Source: Fuerstiella sp.
GTDB taxonomy: Bacteria; Planctomycetota; Planctomycetia; Planctomycetales; Planctomycetaceae
Length of the DNA stretch: 42,336 nt
Assembly: GCA_029941865.1 (NCBI GenBank)
Contig: JAPYTO010000027.1
Location: 1 to 42,336 of the forward strand
Direction of reading: 5' to 3'
Below are positions 35,966 through 42,336 of the stretch, in pieces. A program made the translations under genes and the position numbers. How positions within the stretch are numbered: position 1 is the stretch's first letter; the number at the start of each line of letters is the position of its first letter. Below the pieces are notes generated by a model. It saw only the letters and a list, made by a program, of their open reading frames with translations. It searched no databases and was not told the DNA's origin.

Positions 35966-37072
35966 TTACGGTGCGGGAGGTGGTGGCGGTGGCGGGGTAT
36001 TGAAGGAGCCACTGAGTTGCGGCACCTGACCAGCGGCCGTCCAGGCGGGCATGCCGTTCGTCCAGACCAGAGTGTCGGCGGCAATTTCGCCGGCAGAGAT
36101 ACCCGCGGCCAGTTGCGGCATCGCATACGGTCCCTGTGTCTGGCCATTGACAGCCACGTGCCATTGAGCCGCTGGCGGAGGAGGTGGTGGTGCAGCGCCC
36201 GGTGCTCCGCCCATGGCACCGGGCTGCATCATTCGCCCGGCCATTGCAAAGCCGAGTCCCAGGCCCATTCCATCTGCCGCGCCACCGCCGGATGGATTTT
36301 CAGCGGCGGCCGTCATTGCGTTACCCATCTGGTATTGCTGGAATTGGTTCATGTTGCCGATCACGCCCATGCTGGTACGGGTATCCAGCGCCTTTTCAAC
36401 GGCTTCGGGCAGTGAGATGTTGACAATCATCATCTGAGGAATCTCAAGGCCGTATTCGTCGTCAATTCGTTCCTGAACGGCGACTCGCAACGTCTCACCT
36501 AATTCCAGATATTGGCTGGCCAGATCAAGGGCGGCAATTTTGGATGATCCCAGCACGTCGGCAAACGTACTGATGATGATCGAACGCAGCAGTTCTGTGA
36601 CTTCCTCGGCGTCGAAAACCTTGTCAGTGCCGACCAATTCCTGCAGCAGTGCTCGTGGTTCAACAGCCTTCAGTGAATACGAGCCGAATCCACGAATGCG
36701 AATGGGACCGAACTCCGGATCCCGCAGCATGATGGGGTTGGGCGTACCCCACTTCAGATCGGTGATCTGTTTGGTGCTGACAAAGTAGACCTCGGCCCGG
36801 AAGGGACTGTTGAAACCGTATTTCCAGCCCGCAATTGTGCTTAACAGCGGCAGGTTGTCGGTCTTCAGTTCGTAATGACCAGGCTCAAAGATGTCCGCGA
36901 TCTGTCCCCGATGAACGAAGACGGCGGTCTGGCCCGGTCGAACAATCAGTTGAGCTCCGTTTTTGATTTCATTCTGGTAGCGGGGAAACCGCCAGACCAG
37001 CGTGTGGCGAGAATCGTCGACCCACTCGACGATATCAATCAGTTCGTTACGAAGCTTATCAAATAACCCCAT
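35966..37072 (-). CDS. SPFH-domain protein with C-terminal GYF_2 domain (YdjI-like)
   Basis: A 368-aa cytoplasmic protein with an SPFH/virion-core-like domain (residues about 20-235): LVWRFPRYQNEIKNGAQLIV, VRPGQTAVFVHRGQIADIFE, PGHYELKTDNLPLLST, GWKYGFNSPFRAEVYFVS, IRIRGFGSYSLKAVEP. A Gly/Met-rich linker (MGLGLGFAMAGRMMQPGAMG) and a Pro run lead to a GYF_2 domain (about 302-355: WHVAVNGQTQGPYAMPQL, LVWTNGMPAWTAAGQVPQL) and a C-terminal tail with seven consecutive Pro. SPFH proteins of this type bind membranes and, in Bacillus, work with PspA and YdjG. No PspA gene is nearby. GGAG lies seven bases before the ATG. The Pro runs probably need EF-P for translation. Confidence 0.88.
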   Translation of the reverse strand: MGLFDKLRNELIDIVEWVDDSRHTLVWRFPRYQNEIKNGAQLIVRPGQTAVFVHRGQIADIFEPGHYELKTDNLPLLSTIAGWKYGFNSPFRAEVYFVSTKQITDLKWGTPNPIMLRDPEFGPIRIRGFGSYSLKAVEPRALLQELVGTDKVFDAEEVTELLRSIIISTFADVLGSSKIAALDLASQYLELGETLRVAVQERIDDEYGLEIPQMMIVNISLPEAVEKALDTRTSMGVIGNMNQFQQYQMGNAMTAAAENPSGGGAADGMGLGLGFAMAGRMMQPGAMGGAPGAAPPPPPPAAQWHVAVNGQTQGPYAMPQLAAGISAGEIAADTLVWTNGMPAWTAAGQVPQLSGSFNTPPPPPPPAP

Positions 37073-37533
37073 CGGGTAACTCCATCAAGTGAGAACTACA
37101 GTTGCGAACGAATAGCGGGCATCAACTGCCCTGAAGTCTACGAAATTCTGGGCTGAAACCAAACGATGCAGGAATTGCAGACACGAGGCCCGTCAACGAA
37201 GAAATCGGACCGGCGGATCAAACGGATCCGCAGATTTTCGCCACCTCTGTCGCGCCGCAGCGGGCGAAAGGACCTGACATCCGTGGCAATCGGCAAGAAT
37301 CTGGATGACCAGGCATTGAAGAATCGCTCAGTGGCGCCAGAATTCCTCACCGGCCCATCTTTGATGGTTCGTGCGAGCTTACGCTCAGAATCATGCATAG
37401 AGTCTGGTACGGAAAAAGTAATGCTCTGTCTGGTCGGCAAGATCACCGGGACAGTGACGACGGCTTTTTTCAGCAGAGGTCGTTAAGAGTGTCTCAGGTT
37501 CGCCGTATTTCTCTGACATTGAAGCGTTCGACG
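37073..37533. other. Intergenic region between divergent SPFH and PhyH genes
   Basis: No gene is convincingly supported. A minus-strand frame at 37138-37398 (86 codons) and an overlapping plus-strand frame at 37166-37486 are both open but neither shows a recognisable domain, a ribosome-binding site or clear codon preference. The promoters of both flanking genes should lie here. Confidence 0.5.
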
Positions 37534-38313
37534 ATGTTGAAGCAGGAAGTTTGTACAGACCAGTTCGCTGTTGAGGAAGTCGAGACTTTTCGACGGGACG
37601 GGTATATTGTGCAGCGAGGCCTGGTTCCGCTGGAGTATGTCGATCGGATTCTGCAGATCACAGAACGCGACGAGGCAGCTCACTTTGGCGACATCGAATA
37701 CGAAGCGGACGTTCAATATCCGGGTGCGCCTCAGTCGTTGACCGATGAAGGCGGCCGCACGATACGGCGGCTGCGGCAGGCGTTTAGTCGAGATCCCGTC
37801 TTTGCGCGTCTGGTCAAGGAACCGTTTATTTTGAATCGACTGCGACAACTACTGGGCGAGCAGGTGGTGATGCCGTTGGCGCACCATAACTGTGTGATGA
37901 CCAAGCATCCGAGATACAGCAGCGACACCGGATGGCATCAGGATACTCGGTACTGGTCTTTCACGACGTCCGAACTTGTCAATGTCTGGGTCGCTCTTGG
38001 TGACGAGACGGTGACAAACGGCTGTCTGCGACTACTGCCGGGCAGCCACCAGATGGCGGTGGAATCTGATCAACTGGATGACGAACTGTTTTTTCGTGAC
38101 GATGTTTCCCGGAATCAGTCGATTCTGGGTACCGCTGCGACAGCCGAGTTGAAGGCGGGTGATGCGATCTTCTTTCACGCTCGCTGTTTTCACTCCGCTA
38201 CTCGCAACTATTCCGATCAGACAAAGTACTCTGCCGTCTTCACTTTTCGTTCGCTTGATAATCCGCCGTTGCCGGACAGTCGTTCATCAGAACTTCCGGA
38301 ACTGCTGCTGTAA
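37534..38313 (+). CDS. Phytanoyl-CoA dioxygenase (PhyH) family protein
   Basis: A 259-aa cytosolic Fe(II)/2-oxoglutarate oxygenase. Visible are FRRDGYIVQRGLVP near the N-terminus, the HxD iron motif WHQDTRYW (His135, Asp137), the distal His220 in CFHSATRN, and Arg224 that would bind 2-oxoglutarate. NGCLRLLPGSHQ is a signature of the family. Members hydroxylate lipids or small metabolites; the substrate is not deducible. The ATG at 37534 directly precedes the first helix; the frame is open from 37393 but that part has no similarity. A possible GTG at 37492 is an alternative. Confidence 0.88.
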   Translation: MLKQEVCTDQFAVEEVETFRRDGYIVQRGLVPLEYVDRILQITERDEAAHFGDIEYEADVQYPGAPQSLTDEGGRTIRRLRQAFSRDPVFARLVKEPFILNRLRQLLGEQVVMPLAHHNCVMTKHPRYSSDTGWHQDTRYWSFTTSELVNVWVALGDETVTNGCLRLLPGSHQMAVESDQLDDELFFRDDVSRNQSILGTAATAELKAGDAIFFHARCFHSATRNYSDQTKYSAVFTFRSLDNPPLPDSRSSELPELLL

Positions 38314-38464
38314 CTACCCGCAGATCAAGAGCGCCCCGTCTGTGCCATATCGGGTTTATCCGTTGATGGAGCGTCGGATCTGCTGGAGTTGACATGCCGC
38401 AGAAAACGGATTCCGTGTGCCGCATTCGCCGTGGTGAATAACGTGTAACAAACAGGAGACTGTT

Positions 38465-39013
38465 GTGAGGGCGATGCTGGTCATTGATCTGCAGGTGGGA
38501 ATGCTCGAGAGCGACCCACCGCCGAACGACGTCGATGAAGTGGTGCAACGCATCAATCAGATAACGCGGGTATTGCGTTCGGCTGGTGATATCGTGATCT
38601 TCATTCAACATTGGGGGCCGGACGAAGACGCGTTTGCGCCGGACAGCCCCGGCTGTGAAATCCTGCCGTCTTTGGAGCGGTCCGCACGGGACCTGGTAGT
38701 GTCGAAGACCTTCTGCGACGCCTTCTGTGATACCGAACTGCAGTCAGTACTGAATCAGTACGATATCACGGAACTTCTGATTGTCGGCTGGGCGACAGAC
38801 TTCTGCGTCGACACGACGGTACGGGCCGCTGCCGGTCGGAAATACCCGGTCCGCGTTGTCAGCGACGCACACACGTGCGCCGATCGACCACACCTTGCCG
38901 CCGCCGCGATTATTCAGCATCACAACCTGACGTGGATCGACCTGATTGTGCCAGGGAAGTCGGTTCGAGTCGTTTCGACTGAAAAAACGCTGCAGGAACT
39001 GACCGGGGTCTGA
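38465..39013 (+). CDS. Isochorismatase-like cysteine hydrolase
   Basis: The 182-aa product has the superfamily triad: Asp8 (MLVIDLQVGM), Lys81 (VVSKTFCDAF) and Cys114 (TDFCVDTTVRAA), followed by VRVVSDAHTCAD. Families with this fold hydrolyse amides or carbamates, for example nicotinamide or N-carbamoyl-sarcosine; the substrate is not evident. Start is the GTG at 38465, with AGGAG seven bases upstream; the ATG at 38474 would be too far from that site. It follows the PhyH gene by 151 bases on the same strand. A perfect short hairpin at 39038-39054 lies 25 bases after the stop. Confidence 0.88.
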   Translation: MRAMLVIDLQVGMLESDPPPNDVDEVVQRINQITRVLRSAGDIVIFIQHWGPDEDAFAPDSPGCEILPSLERSARDLVVSKTFCDAFCDTELQSVLNQYDITELLIVGWATDFCVDTTVRAAAGRKYPVRVVSDAHTCADRPHLAAAAIIQHHNLTWIDLIVPGKSVRVVSTEKTLQELTGV

Positions 39014-39037
39014 CATGCAGATTCCGCCCGTCGCACC

Positions 39038-39054
39038 ACGAAGGTGACCTTCGT
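39038..39054 (+). repeat. Perfect 8-bp palindrome after the isochorismatase-like gene
   Basis: ACGAAGGT and ACCTTCGT flank a single base. As RNA it would fold as a 6-bp CGAAGG-type stem with a tight loop. It lacks a T tract, so it may be a weak terminator or a protein-binding dyad. Confidence 0.35.
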
Positions 39055-39256
39055 TACCCCGTGCCATGACCGTTTGTACGGATTGTGCGACCGGGTCGAG
39101 ACGGACATGTCGGCCGTCTCAGCAACACCGGTCGTCACGGTATTACGACGGATGCCGGTACCACGGGCGGACGAGCTCAAGGTCAAGATAACCGGATCTT
39201 CCCGTCGAAACTGAAAAAGCACTGTGGAGACGTCCCGATCAGACACCAACAGTGCG

Positions 39257-39294
39257 TAGCGGCTTACGCAGGCGAGGACGTGCCTAAGCCGCTA
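39257..39294 (+). repeat. Perfect 10-bp hairpin upstream of the porin gene
   Basis: TAGCGGCTTA at 39257-39266 pairs with TAAGCCGCTA at 39285-39294 around an 18-base loop. It ends 73 bases before the porin ATG, so it could stabilise or regulate the mRNA leader, or be an intergenic repeat. Confidence 0.5.
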
Positions 39295-39367
39295 GACCAC
39301 CCGGACTTCAGGAGCGGTTCGGGTCAAAGGAATCGTAAACAACAACGGAATTAATAAGGAGAGCCCA

Positions 39368-40666
39368 ATGCCCGGGAAACAGTGTTTGACAGTCGCCAGC
39401 ATGGCAATACTGTCCGTCGTCGGAATGAATGCAACGTCTGCCGCGGATGGCAACAATCAGTACCGACAGGGTGCGGTCTACAACGTTACCAACTGCGAAT
39501 ACATTTTCGCTGACTCCGACTCCAATCTCACTGCGCAGCTGTGTGGATGCAGAAAATCCAGTTGTGGTGACGCAGCAAGCTGTTGTGACGATGGCTGCGG
39601 CGAAGGCTGCTGTGGTAGCGGCTGCGGTAGTTGCTGTCTCGGCGATGCGTGGAAGATCGACCAGTGCGATGATGGTATTGATTTCGGTGGTTGGTGGCAG
39701 CAGGGATACAGCAGTGCCAGCACCGGCATGTTTAATAATCAGCCCAACAGCTTCAACACGCATCAGGCATGGCTGTATGCTGAGAAGGTAGCCGATGGCA
39801 GCTGCGGTATGGACTGGGGTTTCCGTGCGGACATGATGTACGGAATCGACGCCGGCGACACGCAGGCATTCGGGAATAACGCGGGCCGATGGGACTTCGG
39901 CAATGGCTGGGACAAAGGCGGCGGATACGGCTGGGCTATGCCTCAGTTGTATGCCGAGGTTGCCAAAGGCGACTGGTCCGTCAAGGCCGGTCACTTCTAC
40001 ACGCTGCTGGGATATGAAGTCGTCACCGCACCCGATAACTTCTTCTACAGTCACGCCATGACGATGTTCAACAGTGAGGCGTTCACTCACACCGGAGTGC
40101 TGGCCACATATGCGGCGGGTGACGACGTTACGGTTTACGCAGGCTGGACGCTGGGGTGGGACACTGGCTTTGACCAGTTTGGTGGCGGCAGCAACTTCCT
40201 TGGCGGATTCAGTACGTCAGTCAGCGACAACGCGACATTCACCTACATCCTGACTGCTGGCGACATGGGTGCCAACGGCGACGGATACTCACACAGCACA
40301 GTGCTGGATGTGTCACTGACAGACAGTCTGAATTATGTGATTCAGAGTGACCTTGTCAGCTTCTCACTGGCCGGGGTGCAGAGAAGCGATGTCGGTATCA
40401 ATCAGTATCTGTTGTACTCAGTCAGTGACAGCCTGGGGCTTGGTGCTCGCTTCGAATGGTGGAAGTCAGATGGCGGCTTTGGCCACGGTGGTCTGTCCAC
40501 GGCGTCAGGCGGCTCCGATTCGTACTATGCAACAACTCTGGGGGTCAACTACAGGCCTCACGCCAACGTCATTATCCGTCCGGAATGGCGATATGACACG
40601 GCTCCGCATAGCGCGACCAGCTACAGCCAGGGAATGTTTGCGGTCGACGTGATCCTCACGTTCTAA
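39368..40666 (+). CDS. Outer-membrane porin-like beta-barrel protein with a cysteine cluster (BBP2-like)
   Basis: A 432-aa protein with a strong AAGGAGA ribosome-binding site and a signal peptide (residues 1-26, cleavage after TSA). Residues about 57-90 form a dense Cys cluster (11 Cys, including CCDDGCGEGCCGSGCGSCC). The rest has the alternating aromatic/polar strands of an outer-membrane barrel: GWGYxxGW-like repeats such as DWGFRADMMYGIDAGDTQAF, WSVKAGHFYTLLGYEVV, VTVYAGWTLGWDTGFD and the terminal IIRPEWRYDTAPHS...AVDVILTF with a terminal Phe, as in many porins. BBP2 (DUF1597) porins are widespread in planctomycetes. The Cys cluster would be periplasmic and could bind metal or cross-link. 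A strong terminator follows. Confidence 0.82.
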   Translation: MPGKQCLTVASMAILSVVGMNATSAADGNNQYRQGAVYNVTNCEYIFADSDSNLTAQLCGCRKSSCGDAASCCDDGCGEGCCGSGCGSCCLGDAWKIDQCDDGIDFGGWWQQGYSSASTGMFNNQPNSFNTHQAWLYAEKVADGSCGMDWGFRADMMYGIDAGDTQAFGNNAGRWDFGNGWDKGGGYGWAMPQLYAEVAKGDWSVKAGHFYTLLGYEVVTAPDNFFYSHAMTMFNSEAFTHTGVLATYAAGDDVTVYAGWTLGWDTGFDQFGGGSNFLGGFSTSVSDNATFTYILTAGDMGANGDGYSHSTVLDVSLTDSLNYVIQSDLVSFSLAGVQRSDVGINQYLLYSVSDSLGLGARFEWWKSDGGFGHGGLSTASGGSDSYYATTLGVNYRPHANVIIRPEWRYDTAPHSATSYSQGMFAVDVILTF

Positions 40667-40695
40667 GATTTTTCCTACTCGATTGAGTTGGATAT

Positions 40696-40730
40696 AAGGC
40701 TGCCGGTCCAGGTGATCGGCGGCCTTTTTT
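40696..40730 (+). terminator. Intrinsic terminator after the porin gene
   Basis: AAGGCTGCCG (40696-40705) pairs with CGGCGGCCTT (40717-40726, one wobble) and is followed by T residues to 40730. It lies 30 bases past the porin stop and is the clearest terminator in the window. Confidence 0.85.
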
Positions 40731-40774
40731 ATGCGCGCAGACTGCGGACGCTGCCGACCTGGCTTCGCTATGCC

Positions 40775-41194
40775 CTACGGCTGCGTCCATCCTGTTTGTT
40801 CCGGCCGATGAAAACCCCACGACGCGGCCAGGGCGTCGGCAGCCTCCTCAACGTCGGTGATCTCTCTCCATCCCCCATTTCGCAGAAACGCGTGTGCAAA
40901 TTCGTGGGCGATAACGTAATTTGCAAATTGCTCCGATGCGTTGTTCAGCTTCGGCCTGAGGACAACGCAGCGAGTGCTGTTGCCATCAAGCCCGGGGGTT
41001 GGCATCCACAGCGACCAGCCTTTTCCCGGTTCGTAGTTGTCAATCGCCACGTTGAAACGAGGGTCGTCCAGAAAATCACGTTGGACTTCGGAGGGGATCG
41101 CCTGAAGTACGGACAACACGCGCTGCTGCAATACTGGATATTCAGCAAACGGCTTGATGTAGGTGTTGAAATGCGTGTGATGATCTGTATTCAT
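40775..41194 (-). CDS. HExxH-motif protein, putative small metallopeptidase
   Basis: The protein (139 aa from ATG at 41194) has a single zinc-type helix with the HEFAHAF motif near residue 103 and an acidic helix ITDVEEAADALAASWGF about 15 residues further on, where a Glu/Asp third ligand would be expected. The fold resembles ImmA/IrrE- or SprT-like minimal peptidases, but I cannot assign a family. There is no signal peptide or membrane span. The frame is open to 41338; the extension begins at a TTG and has no apparent function. No good ribosome-binding site supports the ATG, so the start is uncertain. Confidence 0.6.
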   Translation of the reverse strand: MNTDHHTHFNTYIKPFAEYPVLQQRVLSVLQAIPSEVQRDFLDDPRFNVAIDNYEPGKGWSLWMPTPGLDGNSTRCVVLRPKLNNASEQFANYVIAHEFAHAFLRNGGWREITDVEEAADALAASWGFHRPEQTGWTQP

Positions 41195-41407
41195 TGTATT
41201 TATTGTCGAAGTTGCCGAAATTAGGTCTCGGATTTGGTCATGGACCGCTGAAAAACCAGCGAAATCGGGGTCTATGGGCGTTTCGCTGTATTTCGCGTTG
41301 AAGAATACCGAAGCTGTTGCAACAATGCCCGGCTTCAATTTTGACCGAACCGGGTCACATTGATTCCAATTGCCCCAATCACAATCTACTCAGGCTGGCT
41401 GTCAGAC

Positions 41408-41656
41408 ATGGATCGCGAACGAATTGAACGACAACTCAAACTTGCCGAATCTCAGCAGGCTGATTGGGAGAAGGTGCTGACGAACGACAAGGTCGATGCG
41501 AAAGAATGGCGTCGCAACGCCAAGTGGCGCCATCTGGACGCAGACACGCGGGCGCTGAAACGACGGATTATTGCGGTCAAGGCCATCGAAGATCGGGAAG
41601 CAGAAGCCACGCAGCGCAAAGCTGACCGGGCCGCTGCTACAGCTGACGCCGAGTAG
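41408..41656 (+). CDS. Small charged helical protein, function unknown
   Basis: The 82-aa product (from ATG at 41408; the frame is open from 41360) consists of heptad-like charged helices: RERIERQLKLAESQQADWEK, WRRNAKWRHLDADTRALKRR, then EDREAEATQRKADRAAATAD. No domain is recognised. It is divergent from the HExxH gene 213 bases away. High Arg/Glu content and absence of hydrophobic segments suggest a soluble coiled-coil protein. It is supported by coding-like amino acid composition only. Confidence 0.5.
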   Translation: MDRERIERQLKLAESQQADWEKVLTNDKVDAKEWRRNAKWRHLDADTRALKRRIIAVKAIEDREAEATQRKADRAAATADAE

Positions 41657-41727
41657 CCTTCGATTGACTCACTCCGCCCCGTCCAGCGCCGTGCATCCGC
41701 AGACTATCTGTGGCGACTGGCTGACGT

Positions 41728-41775
41728 CGAAGCACAGCTTCGGGGACACGCGGCGCCAAGACGACTTTGGCGCCG
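41728..41775. repeat. Tandem hairpins between convergent genes
   Basis: CGAAGC/GCTTCG (6 bp, loop ACA) at 41728-41742 is followed by a perfect 9-bp CGGCGCCAA/TTGGCGCCG hairpin with a 7-base loop at 41751-41775. They sit between the 41408 gene and the oxidoreductase ending at 41813, and could act as a bidirectional terminator without T tracts. Confidence 0.5.
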
Positions 41776-41812
41776 AGAGTTCACTCGCTATGGGTGACGT
41801 GACGTTGTTGCA

Positions 41813-42336
41813 CTAAACAGTTGCTGCGGAAGGAACCTGAAATTCTTTGCGGTTCTCATCCTTCAGCAGCACGTTGGCTTCAGAGGCGTGATCTCCGGTG
41901 TGCAGCTCTGTTGCCGGATCGAACGTCAGCCACGGGCCTACGACGTATTCGTTACCATCTTCCGGTAAACCAACGCCATTGCTCATGGTGCTGTGCAGTT
42001 TCATAAAGTGTTCGGACGCGTCTTCGTTGTCTTCGAATTTTCCGGCCCGAGCGTTGAAGGGGACTTTTGTTCCCAGCCGGTACGAATTATTCATCAGGTG
42101 CCCCAGCACACAGCCGTAGTGAGCGTCGTACACGTTGCCGTTGGCCATCGTCGGATCGTTAGCACGACACGCGGCGATGAAGGCAGCCCAGTTTCCGCCG
42201 GGTGTTACCTTGCCATCGGGAACGCTCACTGTTTCGCCTTCGCTGCTGCCCTTTGCGTAATATTTGCCACGCACGATTTTGCCGCCGTCTTCGAAGTAGT
42301 ATTCGTTCTCCACCTGTCGTTCGTATCCGTCATAGT
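41813..42336 (-). CDS. Gfo/Idh/MocA-family oxidoreductase, C-terminal part (runs off the window)
   Basis: The minus-strand frame is open from the window edge through YDGYERQVENEYYFEDGGKIVRG to the stop at 41813, giving about 173 residues. Its ending pattern (NWAAFIAACRANDPTMANGNVYDAHYGCVLGHLMNNSYRLG, then HFMKLHSTMSNGVGLPEDG) matches the C-terminal domain of the exported Gfo/Idh/MocA oxidoreductases expanded in planctomycetes, in which the AHYGCVLGHL helix is typical. The N-terminal Rossmann domain and export signal lie beyond the window, so these cannot be checked. The ATG inside the frame at 42311-42313 is internal and not the real start. Confidence 0.7.
   Translation of the reverse strand, partial: YDGYERQVENEYYFEDGGKIVRGKYYAKGSSEGETVSVPDGKVTPGGNWAAFIAACRANDPTMANGNVYDAHYGCVLGHLMNNSYRLGTKVPFNARAGKFEDNEDASEHFMKLHSTMSNGVGLPEDGNEYVVGPWLTFDPATELHTGDHASEANVLLKDENRKEFQVPSAATV

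Larger units (their letters stand above)
39014..39367. other. Intergenic region with two hairpins and the porin leader
   Basis: No gene is supported. The hairpin at 39038-39054 may mark the end of the preceding transcript, and the 10-bp hairpin at 39257-39294 lies in the probable porin leader. AAGGAGA is placed just before the porin ATG. Confidence 0.5.

Noticed and set aside
35980..36200. Tandem GGN repeats
   Set aside because: They encode the Pro and Gly runs of the SPFH protein linker and tail, not a separate element.
37138..37398. Minus-strand 86-codon frame in the gap before the PhyH gene
   Set aside because: No ribosome-binding site, no recognisable domain, and an equally long frame overlaps it on the other strand.
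39085..39354. Plus-strand frame before the porin gene
   Set aside because: Composition is not protein-like and it spans the hairpin and the porin ribosome-binding site.
39308..40090. Minus-strand 260-codon frame antisense to the porin
   Set aside because: The plus strand has a signal peptide, a strong ribosome-binding site and barrel-like strands; this frame is its shadow.

Overview
The window looks like part of a chromosome from a planctomycete (Planctomycetota, probably Planctomycetaceae/Planctomycetales; genus not determinable from sequence alone). The basis is a set of families largely restricted to or expanded in that phylum: a DUF1592/DUF1588-type cytochrome protein followed by a DUF1552 protein, a DUF1549/DUF1553 (PSCyt/PSD1) cytochrome protein, a PVC-type heme-binding beta-propeller/cytochrome c protein, Tat-exported sugar-phosphate-isomerase-like and Gfo/Idh/MocA proteins, a BBP2-like porin, and very cysteine-rich exported proteins. 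Base composition is moderately GC-rich and even. No rRNA, tRNA, CRISPR array, transposase or integrase was seen, so this is mostly ordinary chromosome with short loosely packed operons.

Layout. 1-2443: three minus-strand genes: the N-terminal part of a PP2C-type phosphatase (cut by the window edge), an LmbE/PIG-L deacetylase resembling bacillithiol BshB, and L-threonine 3-dehydrogenase. 2915-5289: a PSP1-domain protein with a Gly-Ser-Cys tail, a Gfo/Idh/MocA oxidoreductase and a small beta-sandwich-like protein. 5286-6353: a single-pass anti-sigma-like protein with a good sigma-E/ECF-type promoter but no adjacent sigma gene. 6778-12776: an SDR oxidoreductase, then a DUF58 - transglutaminase (TgpA-like) - carbon-nitrogen hydrolase run. 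13251-20516: a cysteine-rich secreted protein, the DUF1592/DUF1552 pair, a TIM-barrel isomerase-like protein and DgkA.

20559-34181 is almost all minus strand: a di-heme-motif protein, a decayed membrane-protein gene on the plus strand, a 952-aa DUF1549/DUF1553 protein, a Usp-DUF389 membrane protein, and a 1993-aa fusion joining an acetyl-xylan-esterase-like hydrolase, a CehA/PHP-like domain, a heme-protein beta-propeller, HEAT-like repeats and cytochrome c. 34256-37072 is a three-gene minus-strand cluster (SPFH-GYF protein, zinc-ribbon membrane protein, small membrane protein) that resembles the YdjG/YdjI part of the Bacillus membrane-stress system without a PspA gene. 37534-42336 carries a PhyH dioxygenase, an isochorismatase-like hydrolase, a porin with an 11-cysteine cluster followed by a clear terminator, an HExxH protein, a small charged protein and the C-terminal part of an oxidoreductase.

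The main themes are heme-containing exported proteins for polymer or carbohydrate breakdown, envelope stress and envelope structure (SPFH module, anti-sigma factor, cysteine-rich exported proteins), and several families of intergenic palindromes. The most unusual objects are the 1993-aa multidomain fusion, the orphan anti-sigma gene with its ECF-type promoter, and the cysteine-rich tails and clusters.
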